The translations under genes and the position numbers were made by a program. The notes under the pieces are model-generated. The model did no database searches and was not told where the DNA came from. It saw only the letters and a list, made by a program, of their open reading frames with translations. Of a stretch of DNA of 15,894 nt, positions 6,585 through 14,203 are shown in pieces (position 1 is the stretch's first letter; the number at the start of each line of letters is the position of its first letter). Source of the stretch: Patescibacteria group bacterium (lineage in GTDB: Bacteria; Patescibacteriota; JACMRA01); assembly GCA_029935375.1 (NCBI GenBank), contig JAOZKL010000006.1, forward strand, positions 1 to 15,894. Reading direction: 5' to 3'.

Positions 6585-7003
6585 GGGGATGTCCTTAGTT
6601 TGACAGTTGGACAATATAATTCTTAGATTAGGTGGTTTTTTGATTTTCCTAAAAAGTCAAAACTAAATTTAATTGCAAAAGAAAATACATTTGCTAGTCG
6701 CGTAGCGTCGTACTTGTCATTACGTGACACTGTCCCTCAGTACGCATAAGCTGTATCTGAGAGACGCATCGACTGCTGTGGGATTAGATCTGTTCCTATA
6801 CAGAGCCGATTTAAATAAAAAAACAGTTCTCGTTATAAATTAAACTAGGGAATTTATAATGTACTAAAACCTAGTTCGATATCAATGTTTTTTAATTCAC
6901 CTATTGATATCTAAAAACATAAAATTAAATATGTATCTAATCTGAAAAACTAAGAATTAAGTAATCCAGCTGGACGGGGGTGCAACTCCCCCCATCTCCA
7001 CCA
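6585..7003 (+). ncRNA. ssrA: Transfer-messenger RNA (tmRNA)
   Basis: tmRNA rescues stalled ribosomes with SmpB by acting first as alanyl-tRNA, then as mRNA for a degradation tag. The acceptor stem GGGGATG (6585-6591) pairs with CATCTCC (6993-6999), and ACCA is encoded (7000-7003). The T stem is GGGGG/CCCCC (6976-6980, 6988-6992) around the loop TGCAACT. Long helix P2 pairs TTCTTAG (6620-6626) with CTAAGAA (6950-6956), plus ATTAG (6627-6631) with CTAAT (6937-6941). The tag stop TAA lies in the loop of helix P5 (6736-6743 with 6753-6761). Two H-type pseudoknots are clear. In the first, 6833-6841 pairs with 6851-6859, and loop 6843-6849 with 6870-6876. In the second, 6878-6886 pairs with 6903-6911, and loop 6887-6892 with 6913-6918. 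The length, 419 nt, is somewhat longer than the usual 350-400. The T loop has G where U (pseudouridine 55) is normal. smpB is not in the window. Confidence 0.93.
6675..6749 (+). other. Tag-peptide reading frame of the tmRNA
   Basis: The resume codon is probably GCA at 6675. The context TTTAATTGCAAAAG resembles that of B. subtilis tmRNA, and the distance from helix P2 (44 nt) fits. The frame reads AKENTFASR..., continues for 24 codons and ends ...TVPQYA at the TAA (6747-6749) in the P5 loop. Typical tags are 8-15 residues and end in ALAA or a similar hydrophobic Ala-Ala. This one is long, contains two Arg and ends Tyr-Ala. A small hairpin (6715-6719 with 6725-6729) lies inside the frame. If the resume codon were the later GTA at 6702, a 15-residue tag with the same C-terminus would result. 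Confidence 0.6.
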
Positions 7004-7074
7004 AAGAATTAAAAATATTTTACTAAAAAAGTATCAGAGTAGTTAAATCAGGCAATATCAAAGAGTATTGTGAA

Positions 7075-7104
7075 TACAGACTCATAAAAGACTGTAACTT
7101 TTTT
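7075..7104 (+). terminator. Possible terminator downstream of tmRNA
   Basis: TACAGACT (7075-7082) pairs with AGACTGTA (7089-7096), with one A-A mismatch and a 6-nt loop, and a run of six T follows at 7099-7104 after a 2-nt gap. A competing hairpin GTATT/AATAC (7065-7069, 7073-7077) overlaps it. It is the best candidate for ending the tmRNA transcript, but weak. Confidence 0.4.
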
Positions 7105-7135
7105 AACCAAAACCAATAAACTAAAAAACACAAAA

Positions 7136-8215
7136 ATGCCAAGAATTTGTATAAGCATAGTTACATATAATCACGGACAATGTATCGAAGCGGGGCTAAA
7201 ATCTCTCCAAAATATAGAGTTTGAGCAAGGAAAGTTTGATATACATATTATAGACAACGCGTCAAAAGACAATACCTGGGAAGTCTTGAACAAAATAAAA
7301 AGCAAACAGGATAATATAATATTAAACAAGTCAAATAAAAATTTAGGGTTTTCTGGAGGACATAATAAAAATATTAAAGACAACCTTAAAAACTACGATT
7401 ACTTTTGGCTCTATAATCCAGATGCAATAATAAAGGATAAAAATATACTAGATGAATTGGTTAAAATATCTAAAGAAGAAAATGACAATGTTATTCTACA
7501 ACCTGTTTTATATAACTTAGATGATACGATTGGAAACGCGGGCAATAAAGCACATTTTCTTGGATCTGGAGGACAAGCAACCATACAAATAAACTCCAAA
7601 ACTCCTAGTAGTATAAAAATATCAGCTGTATCAGGAGCGGCTATGTTTTTGTCAAAAGAGGTGGTTAAAAAAATTGGTTACCTTGAAGATTTTTATCTCG
7701 CATACCATGAAGATGTAGAATACTCATGGCGGGCCAGTCTTTACGGTGTAGATAAAAAGTTATGTACAAAGGTTGGATTGTACCATGATCATGTTTTTGA
7801 AAGCTCAAAATTTAAGTTCTTTTTATTAGATAGAAACAAGCTATATAAAATCTTTAGTTATTATGATTTTTTATCAATAATATTTCTGATGCCATCTTTG
7901 TTACTTTTGGAAATTACAACTACAGTATTTTTTATAATGAAAGGCTGGAGGAATATAAAAATAAAGGTATATAAAGATATTTGGACAAATAGAGAAAAAA
8001 TCAGAGAAACAAGAAAAAAGATTAGCAAAATCAAAAATATACAAAGCTGGCAAAGACTTACAAGTGAATTATCAGGGTCTATGAGCACTAAAGACCTGGG
8101 TAAAAACAAGATTGTAAAAACTGGTGTAAAGATTGTAAATGTATTAACCAGTATAAATTTTTATATATACAAAGTTATTATAAACATATTAGCAAAAATT
8201 AATAAAACTAAATAA
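7136..8215 (+). CDS. Family 2 (GT-A) glycosyltransferase, rhamnosyltransferase-like
   Basis: The 359-residue protein starts ICISIVTYN, followed by HIIDNASKDNT (37-47), NLGFSGGHN (69-77) and the metal-binding NPDA (94-97, the DXD equivalent). The acceptor-side ISAVSGAAMFLSKEVVKKIG is followed by FYLAYHEDVEYSWRA, with catalytic-base candidates E192/D193. This pattern is typical of GT2 enzymes adding rhamnose or similar sugars to surface polysaccharides; donor and acceptor cannot be read. A hydrophobic segment at about 246-268 would hold it at the inner face of the membrane, and a Lys-rich C-terminal tail follows. The start ATG has no Shine-Dalgarno. It is the first gene of the rightward sugar-polymer locus, and the next gene begins 1 nt after its stop. 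No clear promoter was found between tmRNA and this start. Confidence 0.88.
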   Translation: MPRICISIVTYNHGQCIEAGLKSLQNIEFEQGKFDIHIIDNASKDNTWEVLNKIKSKQDNIILNKSNKNLGFSGGHNKNIKDNLKNYDYFWLYNPDAIIKDKNILDELVKISKEENDNVILQPVLYNLDDTIGNAGNKAHFLGSGGQATIQINSKTPSSIKISAVSGAAMFLSKEVVKKIGYLEDFYLAYHEDVEYSWRASLYGVDKKLCTKVGLYHDHVFESSKFKFFLLDRNKLYKIFSYYDFLSIIFLMPSLLLLEITTTVFFIMKGWRNIKIKVYKDIWTNREKIRETRKKISKIKNIQSWQRLTSELSGSMSTKDLGKNKIVKTGVKIVNVLTSINFYIYKVIINILAKINKTK

Positions 8216-8216
8216 T

Positions 8217-10169
8217 ATGACAAAAAAGTTGTTTAAAAGCTCTATATTATTAATATTATTACTCTTGTCTTTTTGGCTAGACAATAGCTGGTTATCTGCT
8301 CTCACTGCCGGTGTATACCTATTTGTATTTCCACTAGTTCTTACAGAATTTTTTGAGCTCTTTATAAGAAAGAGACTAGTTAAGTTAATAGAAAATAGAC
8401 TATACAAAAATATAATAAGATGGACAATTGGTAGTGTGTTGCTACTCATGATATACTTTTTAAACAATGTATTTATAGGCTTTGATCCGATGGTAGCTAT
8501 ACCAACTATTTCAACATTTGCAATATCAACTGTAGTAATATTAAATATAAAAACAAGAAAGAAAGACGAGAAAATAAAAGTTATAAACAAATTAACCTTA
8601 AAAAACAATGCTCCAGATATAGCAGCTCTTGCAATATTTTTGGCCTCGTTTATATACGGGATTTGTCAATGGAGTGGATCTTATACACAACTAACTGACC
8701 TGATGAATCACATGACAGCATCCAACTCTCTAAACAACGGGATGTTTTCGTTCTTCCCAAACAACCTAACTCCAAGTATACAACTACCTGCATATACAAC
8801 AGTATATCACACATTACTGGCAAGTTTATTAACAATTATAAAAAACGGAGATATAATCAAACTTCAGTTTCTTACTCAGATTCCTATTTTATTAACAACA
8901 TATTTTGTATACAAATCTTTTATAAAGACACTTTATCCAAAAATAAACAAATGGGTTATAGCAGCAGTTTCCGCGCTAATAATAATACCAAACGGTGGAA
9001 CGTTAGAATCTATTCACTATGCAATAGTACCTAATCAAATTGTATTTTTATTGTTTCCTATAATAGCCACGCTGGTACTACAAAAAAAATATAGAATAGC
9101 TATAATCACAATTATATTGTCTTCTATATTTCACTTCATCTCCACATTTATCGTACTATGTAGTATAATATTGATACTGGCTATACAGAATAAAAAAATA
9201 AAAAATATCTTACACCATAAAATTATATCCAAGATTATACCAACAACTATAATAATCTGTATAGCAATAGCTGTTATAGATCTTTTTACAAGATGGATTG
9301 GAATCCCAGACTTGCTGCTTTCTCTAACTGATGTAACGGGGATAAAAAGTGAGTTGATATCAACAGCATTAAGAGATGCAAATGAGATAAATAGTCAGAA
9401 AAAATTACTACTAAAATCATTAAGATATTACACACTCCCAATCTTAGGAATGGTTTTTATAATAACATTCCTTGGTAATTATTTTTATAAAAAAAGAATT
9501 TGGCTATTTTTACCACTAACAATATTTTTCTTGATATCACTACTGCCAGTACCTTTTTCTCATAGATTTAACACAATGCTATTAGCATTTCTAATCCCGT
9601 TGATCCCTGATTTTATACAACAGATAAAAATACCGAAAATTAACAACCAATTTTTAACAATATTTTTAGCCTTTGGATTGCTTACAATATCATCTAGTCA
9701 TGTGTTCTACAATTTTGCAAGAAAACCATATCCATATTTTCAGTACAATATGTTTTCATCACAAGAAATAGAAGCTAGTCAGATTATTGCAGAAGACTTG
9801 AAAAGCCAAAATATTTCTACAGACGACGTCTATATACTATCCAATCCAAGTATGAAAATGGCAATGCAATCTATTGGAAAGATAAGAGGAAGCGGATCAT
9901 ACATGTCTGTAAAACAGAGAAGTGAAATTAAAGATGATCTATACTATGGCAGAACTGAATGTGAAGAACTAAGCGACGACTCATATATAGTAACAATATC
10001 ATCACCAAGAACACTACAATGGTTATCCAAAAAAGATCTCGGCAATGTGTGGTACTATGACAATGAATATATTCACAATGGCAGGCAAGTTAAATTCCCA
10101 AAAGGAGCTGAAATACAAACTATTGGAAAAGTACAGTATACAATATATAAATGCCAAGAAGATGCTTGA
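8217..10169 (+). CDS. Large polytopic membrane protein, GT-C glycosyltransferase-like
   Basis: The 650-residue product has roughly a dozen hydrophobic segments covering residues 1 to about 500, then a soluble C-terminal domain of about 150 residues (from about SSSHVFYNF to the end, with EIEASQIIAEDL and DVYILSNPS). After one early membrane helix the loop around residues 150-200 contains SYTQLTDLMNHMTASNSL (D161, H165) and YTTVYHTLLASL (H198). This layout resembles GT-C transferases of the DUF6541 type, where an acidic residue and His in the first outer loop contact the polyprenyl-linked donor. The assignment is by layout, not by a diagnostic motif; an O-antigen polymerase or other polysaccharide membrane protein is the alternative. 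It follows the GT2 gene by 1 nt, so the two are co-transcribed. Its TGA stop overlaps the -35 box of the next unit. Confidence 0.65.
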   Translation: MTKKLFKSSILLILLLLSFWLDNSWLSALTAGVYLFVFPLVLTEFFELFIRKRLVKLIENRLYKNIIRWTIGSVLLLMIYFLNNVFIGFDPMVAIPTISTFAISTVVILNIKTRKKDEKIKVINKLTLKNNAPDIAALAIFLASFIYGICQWSGSYTQLTDLMNHMTASNSLNNGMFSFFPNNLTPSIQLPAYTTVYHTLLASLLTIIKNGDIIKLQFLTQIPILLTTYFVYKSFIKTLYPKINKWVIAAVSALIIIPNGGTLESIHYAIVPNQIVFLLFPIIATLVLQKKYRIAIITIILSSIFHFISTFIVLCSIILILAIQNKKIKNILHHKIISKIIPTTIIICIAIAVIDLFTRWIGIPDLLLSLTDVTGIKSELISTALRDANEINSQKKLLLKSLRYYTLPILGMVFIITFLGNYFYKKRIWLFLPLTIFFLISLLPVPFSHRFNTMLLAFLIPLIPDFIQQIKIPKINNQFLTIFLAFGLLTISSSHVFYNFARKPYPYFQYNMFSSQEIEASQIIAEDLKSQNISTDDVYILSNPSMKMAMQSIGKIRGSGSYMSVKQRSEIKDDLYYGRTECEELSDDSYIVTISSPRTLQWLSKKDLGNVWYYDNEYIHNGRQVKFPKGAEIQTIGKVQYTIYKCQEDA

Positions 10170-10195
10170 CAAAAATTGTAATAACAAACTATATA
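10166..10195 (+). promoter_or_regulatory. Internal promoter for the gtrB-gtrA-FAD-DUF2142 unit
   Basis: TTGACA (10166-10171) overlaps the stop codon of the preceding gene. An 18-nt spacer leads to TATATA (10190-10195). The predicted start near 10202 is only a few bases before the ATG at 10206, so this mRNA would also be nearly leaderless. Confidence 0.6.
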
Positions 10196-10205
10196 AAAAA
10201 TTAAT

Positions 10206-11168
10206 ATGAAAATAATTTCACTAGTCTTGCCAATATACAATGAGAGGCAAAATATACCAAAACTATGGGAGGAGATAACAACTGTAACCAAAAAAACAAA
10301 AACTGGTTACAAATATGAATTTATCTTTATAAATGATGGAAGCTCTGATGGATCAGAATATGAATTGGAAAAATTATATAAAAACAATCAATCAAAATTT
10401 GATATAAAAATTATAAATTTCTCTAGGAATTATGGTCATCAAATAGCTGTTACAGCTGGACAAGAATATGCCAATGGAGAGATCGTTGTCATAATGGATA
10501 CAGACTTGCAAGACCCTCCATCTGTAATCTTAGATATGCTAGAAAAATATGAAGAGGGCGATCATGACATTGTATACGCACAAAGAAGAAGGTATAAAAC
10601 AAACTTTTTCAAAGAAAAAAGTGCTTGGATATTCTACAGATTAATGAAAAAAGTTGCAAATGTTGATATTCCTGTAGATACTGGGGATTTTAGACTAATA
10701 TCCAAAAGAGTTAACGATGAAATGAAGAAGTATAACGAAAAGGCAAAGTTCTTAAGAGGGATATCATGCCTCACCGGGTTCAAACAAACCGGTGTAATGT
10801 TTGACAGAAGCGATAGATACAAAGGAAAACCATCGTACACATTCTCAAAAAGCCTGAAACTTGCCGTAGATGGTATAACGGGATTCTCAGTGACTCCTCT
10901 AAAATTTATAAGCATAATCGGATTTGGAGTTTCTATTTTTAGCTTCTTATTCGGTATTTTGTATATACCTATTACTATTATCCTGAATATTAACTGGTCT
11001 GGGTGGGTCAGTATAATGTCAGGCATTGTGTTTCTGGGTGGATTACAAATATTAATGCTTGGCATAATAGGCGAATACATAGGAAGGATATATACAGAAA
11101 CATTAAACAGGCCATTGTATACAATTGACAAAAAAATCGGATTCTCTAAAACAACAAAACTAAAATGA
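10206..11168 (+). CDS. Polyprenyl-phosphate glycosyltransferase, GtrB/DPM1-like
   Basis: The 320-residue protein matches GtrB/CsbB/ArnC-type enzymes that move a sugar from a nucleotide donor to undecaprenyl phosphate on the cytoplasmic face. It shows SLVLPIYNER (5-14), FINDGSSDGS (41-50), FSRNYGHQIAVTAG (72-85), metal-binding MDTDLQDPP (97-105), PVDTGDFRLIS and FLRGISCLTGF, followed by a DRYKGKPSYTF motif before the membrane part. Two C-terminal transmembrane helices (about 231-257 and 264-288) complete the family architecture; the length is normal. Its last 4 nt overlap the gtrA start (ATGA), which indicates translational coupling and supports a donor-synthesis and flippase pair. Confidence 0.93.
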   Translation: MKIISLVLPIYNERQNIPKLWEEITTVTKKTKTGYKYEFIFINDGSSDGSEYELEKLYKNNQSKFDIKIINFSRNYGHQIAVTAGQEYANGEIVVIMDTDLQDPPSVILDMLEKYEEGDHDIVYAQRRRYKTNFFKEKSAWIFYRLMKKVANVDIPVDTGDFRLISKRVNDEMKKYNEKAKFLRGISCLTGFKQTGVMFDRSDRYKGKPSYTFSKSLKLAVDGITGFSVTPLKFISIIGFGVSIFSFLFGILYIPITIILNINWSGWVSIMSGIVFLGGLQILMLGIIGEYIGRIYTETLNRPLYTIDKKIGFSKTTKLK

Positions 11169-11569
11169 TTAAACATTTGGTAACAAAAAACAAACATTTC
11201 TTACTATACAGCTTAATAGGAGTTTCTGGAGTGTTGATAGATATCATATTATTCTTCACTCTCTTCAACATAGTTAAAATTGACGAGCAAGTTGCAAACC
11301 TAATATCCACATCTTTTGGAATACTCAATAATTTCTTACTAAATGTAAGGTTCAACTTCAAGGTCAAAAACAAACTTTTCATTAGATTCGCATCTTTCTA
11401 TATGGTAGGATCTGCCGGCATCATATTGACCGCCGTTATTATATGGTTTGGTACAGAACAGTTTTCTCAAAACCCAAATACAATGAAAATATTATCATTA
11501 CCAGTTGTGTTAGTATTTCAATTTGGTATCAACAAAATCACATCATTCAAAAAAGATAAACAAAAGTAA
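11165..11569 (+). CDS. GtrA-family membrane protein, predicted lipid-linked sugar flippase
   Basis: The 134-residue protein has four predicted membrane helices (about 12-32, 42-60, 73-96 and 107-123) and the family's conserved region ANLISTSFGILNNFLLNVRFNF (44-65), the equivalent of the N..LN..FTF motif. The first helix carries GVSGVLIDIILF, also typical. GtrA proteins are thought to flip polyprenyl-phosphate-linked sugars made by GtrB to the outer leaflet. The ATGA overlap with the upstream gene and a 1-nt gap to the next gene place it in the same operon. A basic tail (SFKKDKQK) predicts a cytoplasmic C-terminus. Confidence 0.9.
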   Translation: MIKHLVTKNKHFLLYSLIGVSGVLIDIILFFTLFNIVKIDEQVANLISTSFGILNNFLLNVRFNFKVKNKLFIRFASFYMVGSAGIILTAVIIWFGTEQFSQNPNTMKILSLPVVLVFQFGINKITSFKKDKQK

Positions 11570-11570
11570 T

Positions 11571-12878
11571 ATGAAAAAAGAAAAAATATGTATCATAGGA
11601 GCTGGACTGACTGGACTGACAGCAGGGTACAAACTCTCTGAGAAGTACGATGTAACAGTTCTGGAAAAGGAAAGCCAGATCGGCGGACTTGCTGGCGGTT
11701 TTGAAATAGAAGGGGCGAATATCGAAAAGGTTTATCATCACATATTCAAAAGAGATGAAGACGCTATAAAACTAGCAAATGAAATAGGACTATCTGACAA
11801 ACTAAAGTGGTTCAAAAGTTCAGTTGCAATGTATTACGATAATAAAGTATACCCGTATTCATCGTTGAAAGATTTTATGTTATTCAAGCCATTGCCGCTA
11901 TTATCCAGAATAAGGCTGGGTATATCACTGTTCATATTGAAATTAGATAAAAAATGGCAAAAGTATACACAGACGACAGCTGAAAAATGGCTCATAAAAT
12001 ATGCAGGCAAAAAAGCATACAATATAGTTTGGAAACCACTGTTGATAGGTAAGTTTCATACATTTTCATCAAAAATATCAATGGGGTGGTTATGGGCAAG
12101 GCTACACATACGACTGAACACTAGAGACAAACAAGGAGAGTTATTAGGATACTTCGAAGGCGGGTTTATGCAAATATCCAACAACCTTAGAGACCTGATA
12201 ACAAGAAATGGTGGGAAAGTAGAAACTAACCAGATGGTCGAAAGTATAACGGAAATAAAAGACAATAAAATCGTAGTAAAGACAAAAAACTCGACTGAAA
12301 TATACGATAAAGTGTTGTCCACAATCCCTTCAAACATATTCGCGAAGCTAATATCCAAAAACAGTAAAATTGATAGCAAATACCTAGTAAAACTGAACAG
12401 CATAGACTATCTAGGGGCTATCTGCTTGGTGCTATCTACAGAGCAGGATTTGAGTCAGTATTACTGGCACAATATAAATGATTTGGATTTGCCATTTCTT
12501 GCGCTTTTACAGCACACCAACTTAGTGCCAAAAAAATACTACAATGGCAAGCATATATATTATCTGGGTAGTTATCTAGATGCAGACTCAGAAGAATACA
12601 AAGAAGGCGATGATAAAATCATAAGAAAATGGCTTAACGGTTTGAAAAAAGTTTTACCAGACTTCGATATCGAAAAGGTTGAAAGTACAAAAATATTCAA
12701 ATTTCAAAATGCACAACATATAGTAGATATAAACTACTCAGATAAAATACCAGAGTACAAAACACCAATAAAAAATTTGTACCTATCTAATTTCTCTCAA
12801 ATATATCCAGAGGACAGGGGTGTAAACTATGCGATAAAAGCAGGAAATAAAATTTCTAATATTTTATTAAAAAAATAA
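11571..12878 (+). CDS. FAD-dependent oxidoreductase, UGM/protoporphyrinogen-oxidase-like
   Basis: The 435-residue protein begins with an FAD-binding Rossmann motif, KICIIGAGLTGLTAGYKL (5-22; G10, G12, G15). An acidic residue E32 ends the second strand, and IGGLAGGF follows (37-44), the RxGG-like motif of the amine-oxidase/UGM superfamily. YHHIF (55-59) and a C-terminal block PIKNLYLSNFSQIYPEDRGVNYAIKAG, which would close the flavin site, support a complete enzyme. Close relatives occur in polysaccharide clusters, but the substrate is not established. UDP-galactopyranose mutase proper seems unlikely because the length and spacing differ. I chose the ATG at 11571, 1 nt after the gtrA stop, rather than an in-frame ATG at 11523 inside gtrA, because the Rossmann strand begins directly after it and the context is TAATATG. 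Middle gene of the GtrB/GtrA operon. Confidence 0.85.
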   Translation: MKKEKICIIGAGLTGLTAGYKLSEKYDVTVLEKESQIGGLAGGFEIEGANIEKVYHHIFKRDEDAIKLANEIGLSDKLKWFKSSVAMYYDNKVYPYSSLKDFMLFKPLPLLSRIRLGISLFILKLDKKWQKYTQTTAEKWLIKYAGKKAYNIVWKPLLIGKFHTFSSKISMGWLWARLHIRLNTRDKQGELLGYFEGGFMQISNNLRDLITRNGGKVETNQMVESITEIKDNKIVVKTKNSTEIYDKVLSTIPSNIFAKLISKNSKIDSKYLVKLNSIDYLGAICLVLSTEQDLSQYYWHNINDLDLPFLALLQHTNLVPKKYYNGKHIYYLGSYLDADSEEYKEGDDKIIRKWLNGLKKVLPDFDIEKVESTKIFKFQNAQHIVDINYSDKIPEYKTPIKNLYLSNFSQIYPEDRGVNYAIKAGNKISNILLKK

Positions 12879-12880
12879 CT

Positions 12881-14203
12881 ATGTCAACAATATTCTCCAA
12901 AATCACTAGTAAAGTTAAAGTAAACCAAGGTATAATAATACTAAATATTATTTTCTTTATTTTAAGTTTTATTCTGATAATTACGATTCCTTTTGATAGA
13001 GCTCCGGACGAAAAAACACATTACAAATACAATATAGAATATATCATTGATCACAAAAAATTGCCAGTCTCTGGTGAGGATGATTTGGAAGCGTATTCAA
13101 GCTGTAGAGATAATAAATATGGACAAGTGCCTTGCCTCTATAGTTATACCGTTTACCCAAGTCTCAACTATGTTATGGCTTCAGGTTCTGCTGTGTTTTT
13201 CAATAAAATATTTGGAGTTAGTTACTATCTTGGGGCTAGAATGATATCACTATTTTTCGGGCTCATTTTTTTGAATTTTGTCTTTTTGATCTCAAGAGAG
13301 TTCCTAACCAAAAGACTCTCATTTTTGACCACTTTTTGTATAGCATTTATACCACAAATCTTGTTCATCTCATCATATATCAATCAAGATATTCACTCCC
13401 TAGCCTCTTCCGCCTTCTTGGGTTATACAATCATAAAAATATATAAACACGGCCTCACTATGAGACACTCAACCTATTTAGGGGCAGCAACTGGATTCAT
13501 GCTTGTATCCAAATATAACTACTTTATATTACTCCCCTTTGCATTGTTATTGATTCTTTATCACATATATAAAAACTATAGTAGAACTAACATTAAGGAG
13601 CTTTCCAAAAAAGCACTCGCAACACTCTCAATTATCTTTGGAATATCGGGCTTTTGGTATATTAGAAACATAATACTCTATAAGGACATCTTGGGTCAAA
13701 ATTTTGTTCTTAACAAGATGAGTGAATTTCACGAACTTGGCAGAAAACTGCCTTTCAACTTTGAGTCGTTCAAAGAAATAGTTCTCAACAAGAATTTTGC
13801 CTGGCTTGAAGGCAGTTTTAACTCATTTTTTGCTGGCTTCGATTATATGAAACTTTGGCTTCCATCTGAATTTTATACCATGATAAAAGTGTTTTTATTC
13901 ATTTCAACAACTTTTATACTTTATGAGCTAATACAAAAAAAGAAGTGGAAAATGGTTGGATACTTTGTCAGTTTATTAATTTTTATACTTTTGACGATGA
14001 TACTCTCTTTTTACAACTCGATTACATACGACCTACAAAGACAAGGTAGGTATCTATTTCCAATTATAATACCTTCACTAATTTGGATCTCTTATTTTAT
14101 CAAAGACAATCCAAAATCTGAGATCTTTATCAAAATATTCGCAGGTATAATTGCATTAATAGTCTACCAAAGCTTCTTGTTAATACTATCTACATATTTA
14201 TAG
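12881..14203 (+). CDS. Polytopic membrane protein, DUF2142/GT-C-like glycosyltransferase
   Basis: The 440-residue product has about ten hydrophobic helices. Just after the first comes RAPDEKTHYKYN (40-51), an outer-loop Asp-Glu with a nearby His that marks GT-C enzymes of the DUF2142/PMT/ArnT type, in which the acidic pair binds metal or the lipid-phosphate sugar donor. A second family-like element is LFISSYINQDIHSL, equivalent to the S..VN.D motif. The loop around residues 55-85 has Cys residues (SCRDNKYGQVPCLYS) that could form a disulphide outside the membrane. It starts 2 nt after the FAD enzyme gene. Using the lipid-linked sugar made by GtrB and flipped by GtrA is the simplest role (inference). 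It ends with a TAG directly abutting the stop of the convergent gene, and no terminator lies between them. Confidence 0.72.
   Translation: MSTIFSKITSKVKVNQGIIILNIIFFILSFILIITIPFDRAPDEKTHYKYNIEYIIDHKKLPVSGEDDLEAYSSCRDNKYGQVPCLYSYTVYPSLNYVMASGSAVFFNKIFGVSYYLGARMISLFFGLIFLNFVFLISREFLTKRLSFLTTFCIAFIPQILFISSYINQDIHSLASSAFLGYTIIKIYKHGLTMRHSTYLGAATGFMLVSKYNYFILLPFALLLILYHIYKNYSRTNIKELSKKALATLSIIFGISGFWYIRNIILYKDILGQNFVLNKMSEFHELGRKLPFNFESFKEIVLNKNFAWLEGSFNSFFAGFDYMKLWLPSEFYTMIKVFLFISTTFILYELIQKKKWKMVGYFVSLLIFILLTMILSFYNSITYDLQRQGRYLFPIIIPSLIWISYFIKDNPKSEIFIKIFAGIIALIVYQSFLLILSTYL

Noticed and set aside
6961..7003. Possible tRNA 3' half (T arm and CCA)
   Set aside because: No D arm or anticodon arm lies directly upstream. 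The acceptor partner is 400 nt away at 6585, so this is the 3' end of tmRNA.
10634..11197. Minus-strand open frame of 187 codons
   Set aside because: It is fully antisense to the well-supported GtrB-like gene and has no recognisable domain. Shadow frame.
11523..11570. Earlier in-frame ATG for the FAD oxidoreductase
   Set aside because: It lies inside gtrA and adds a 16-residue basic stretch unlike family members. The ATG at 11571 fits the Rossmann strand and the usual start context.
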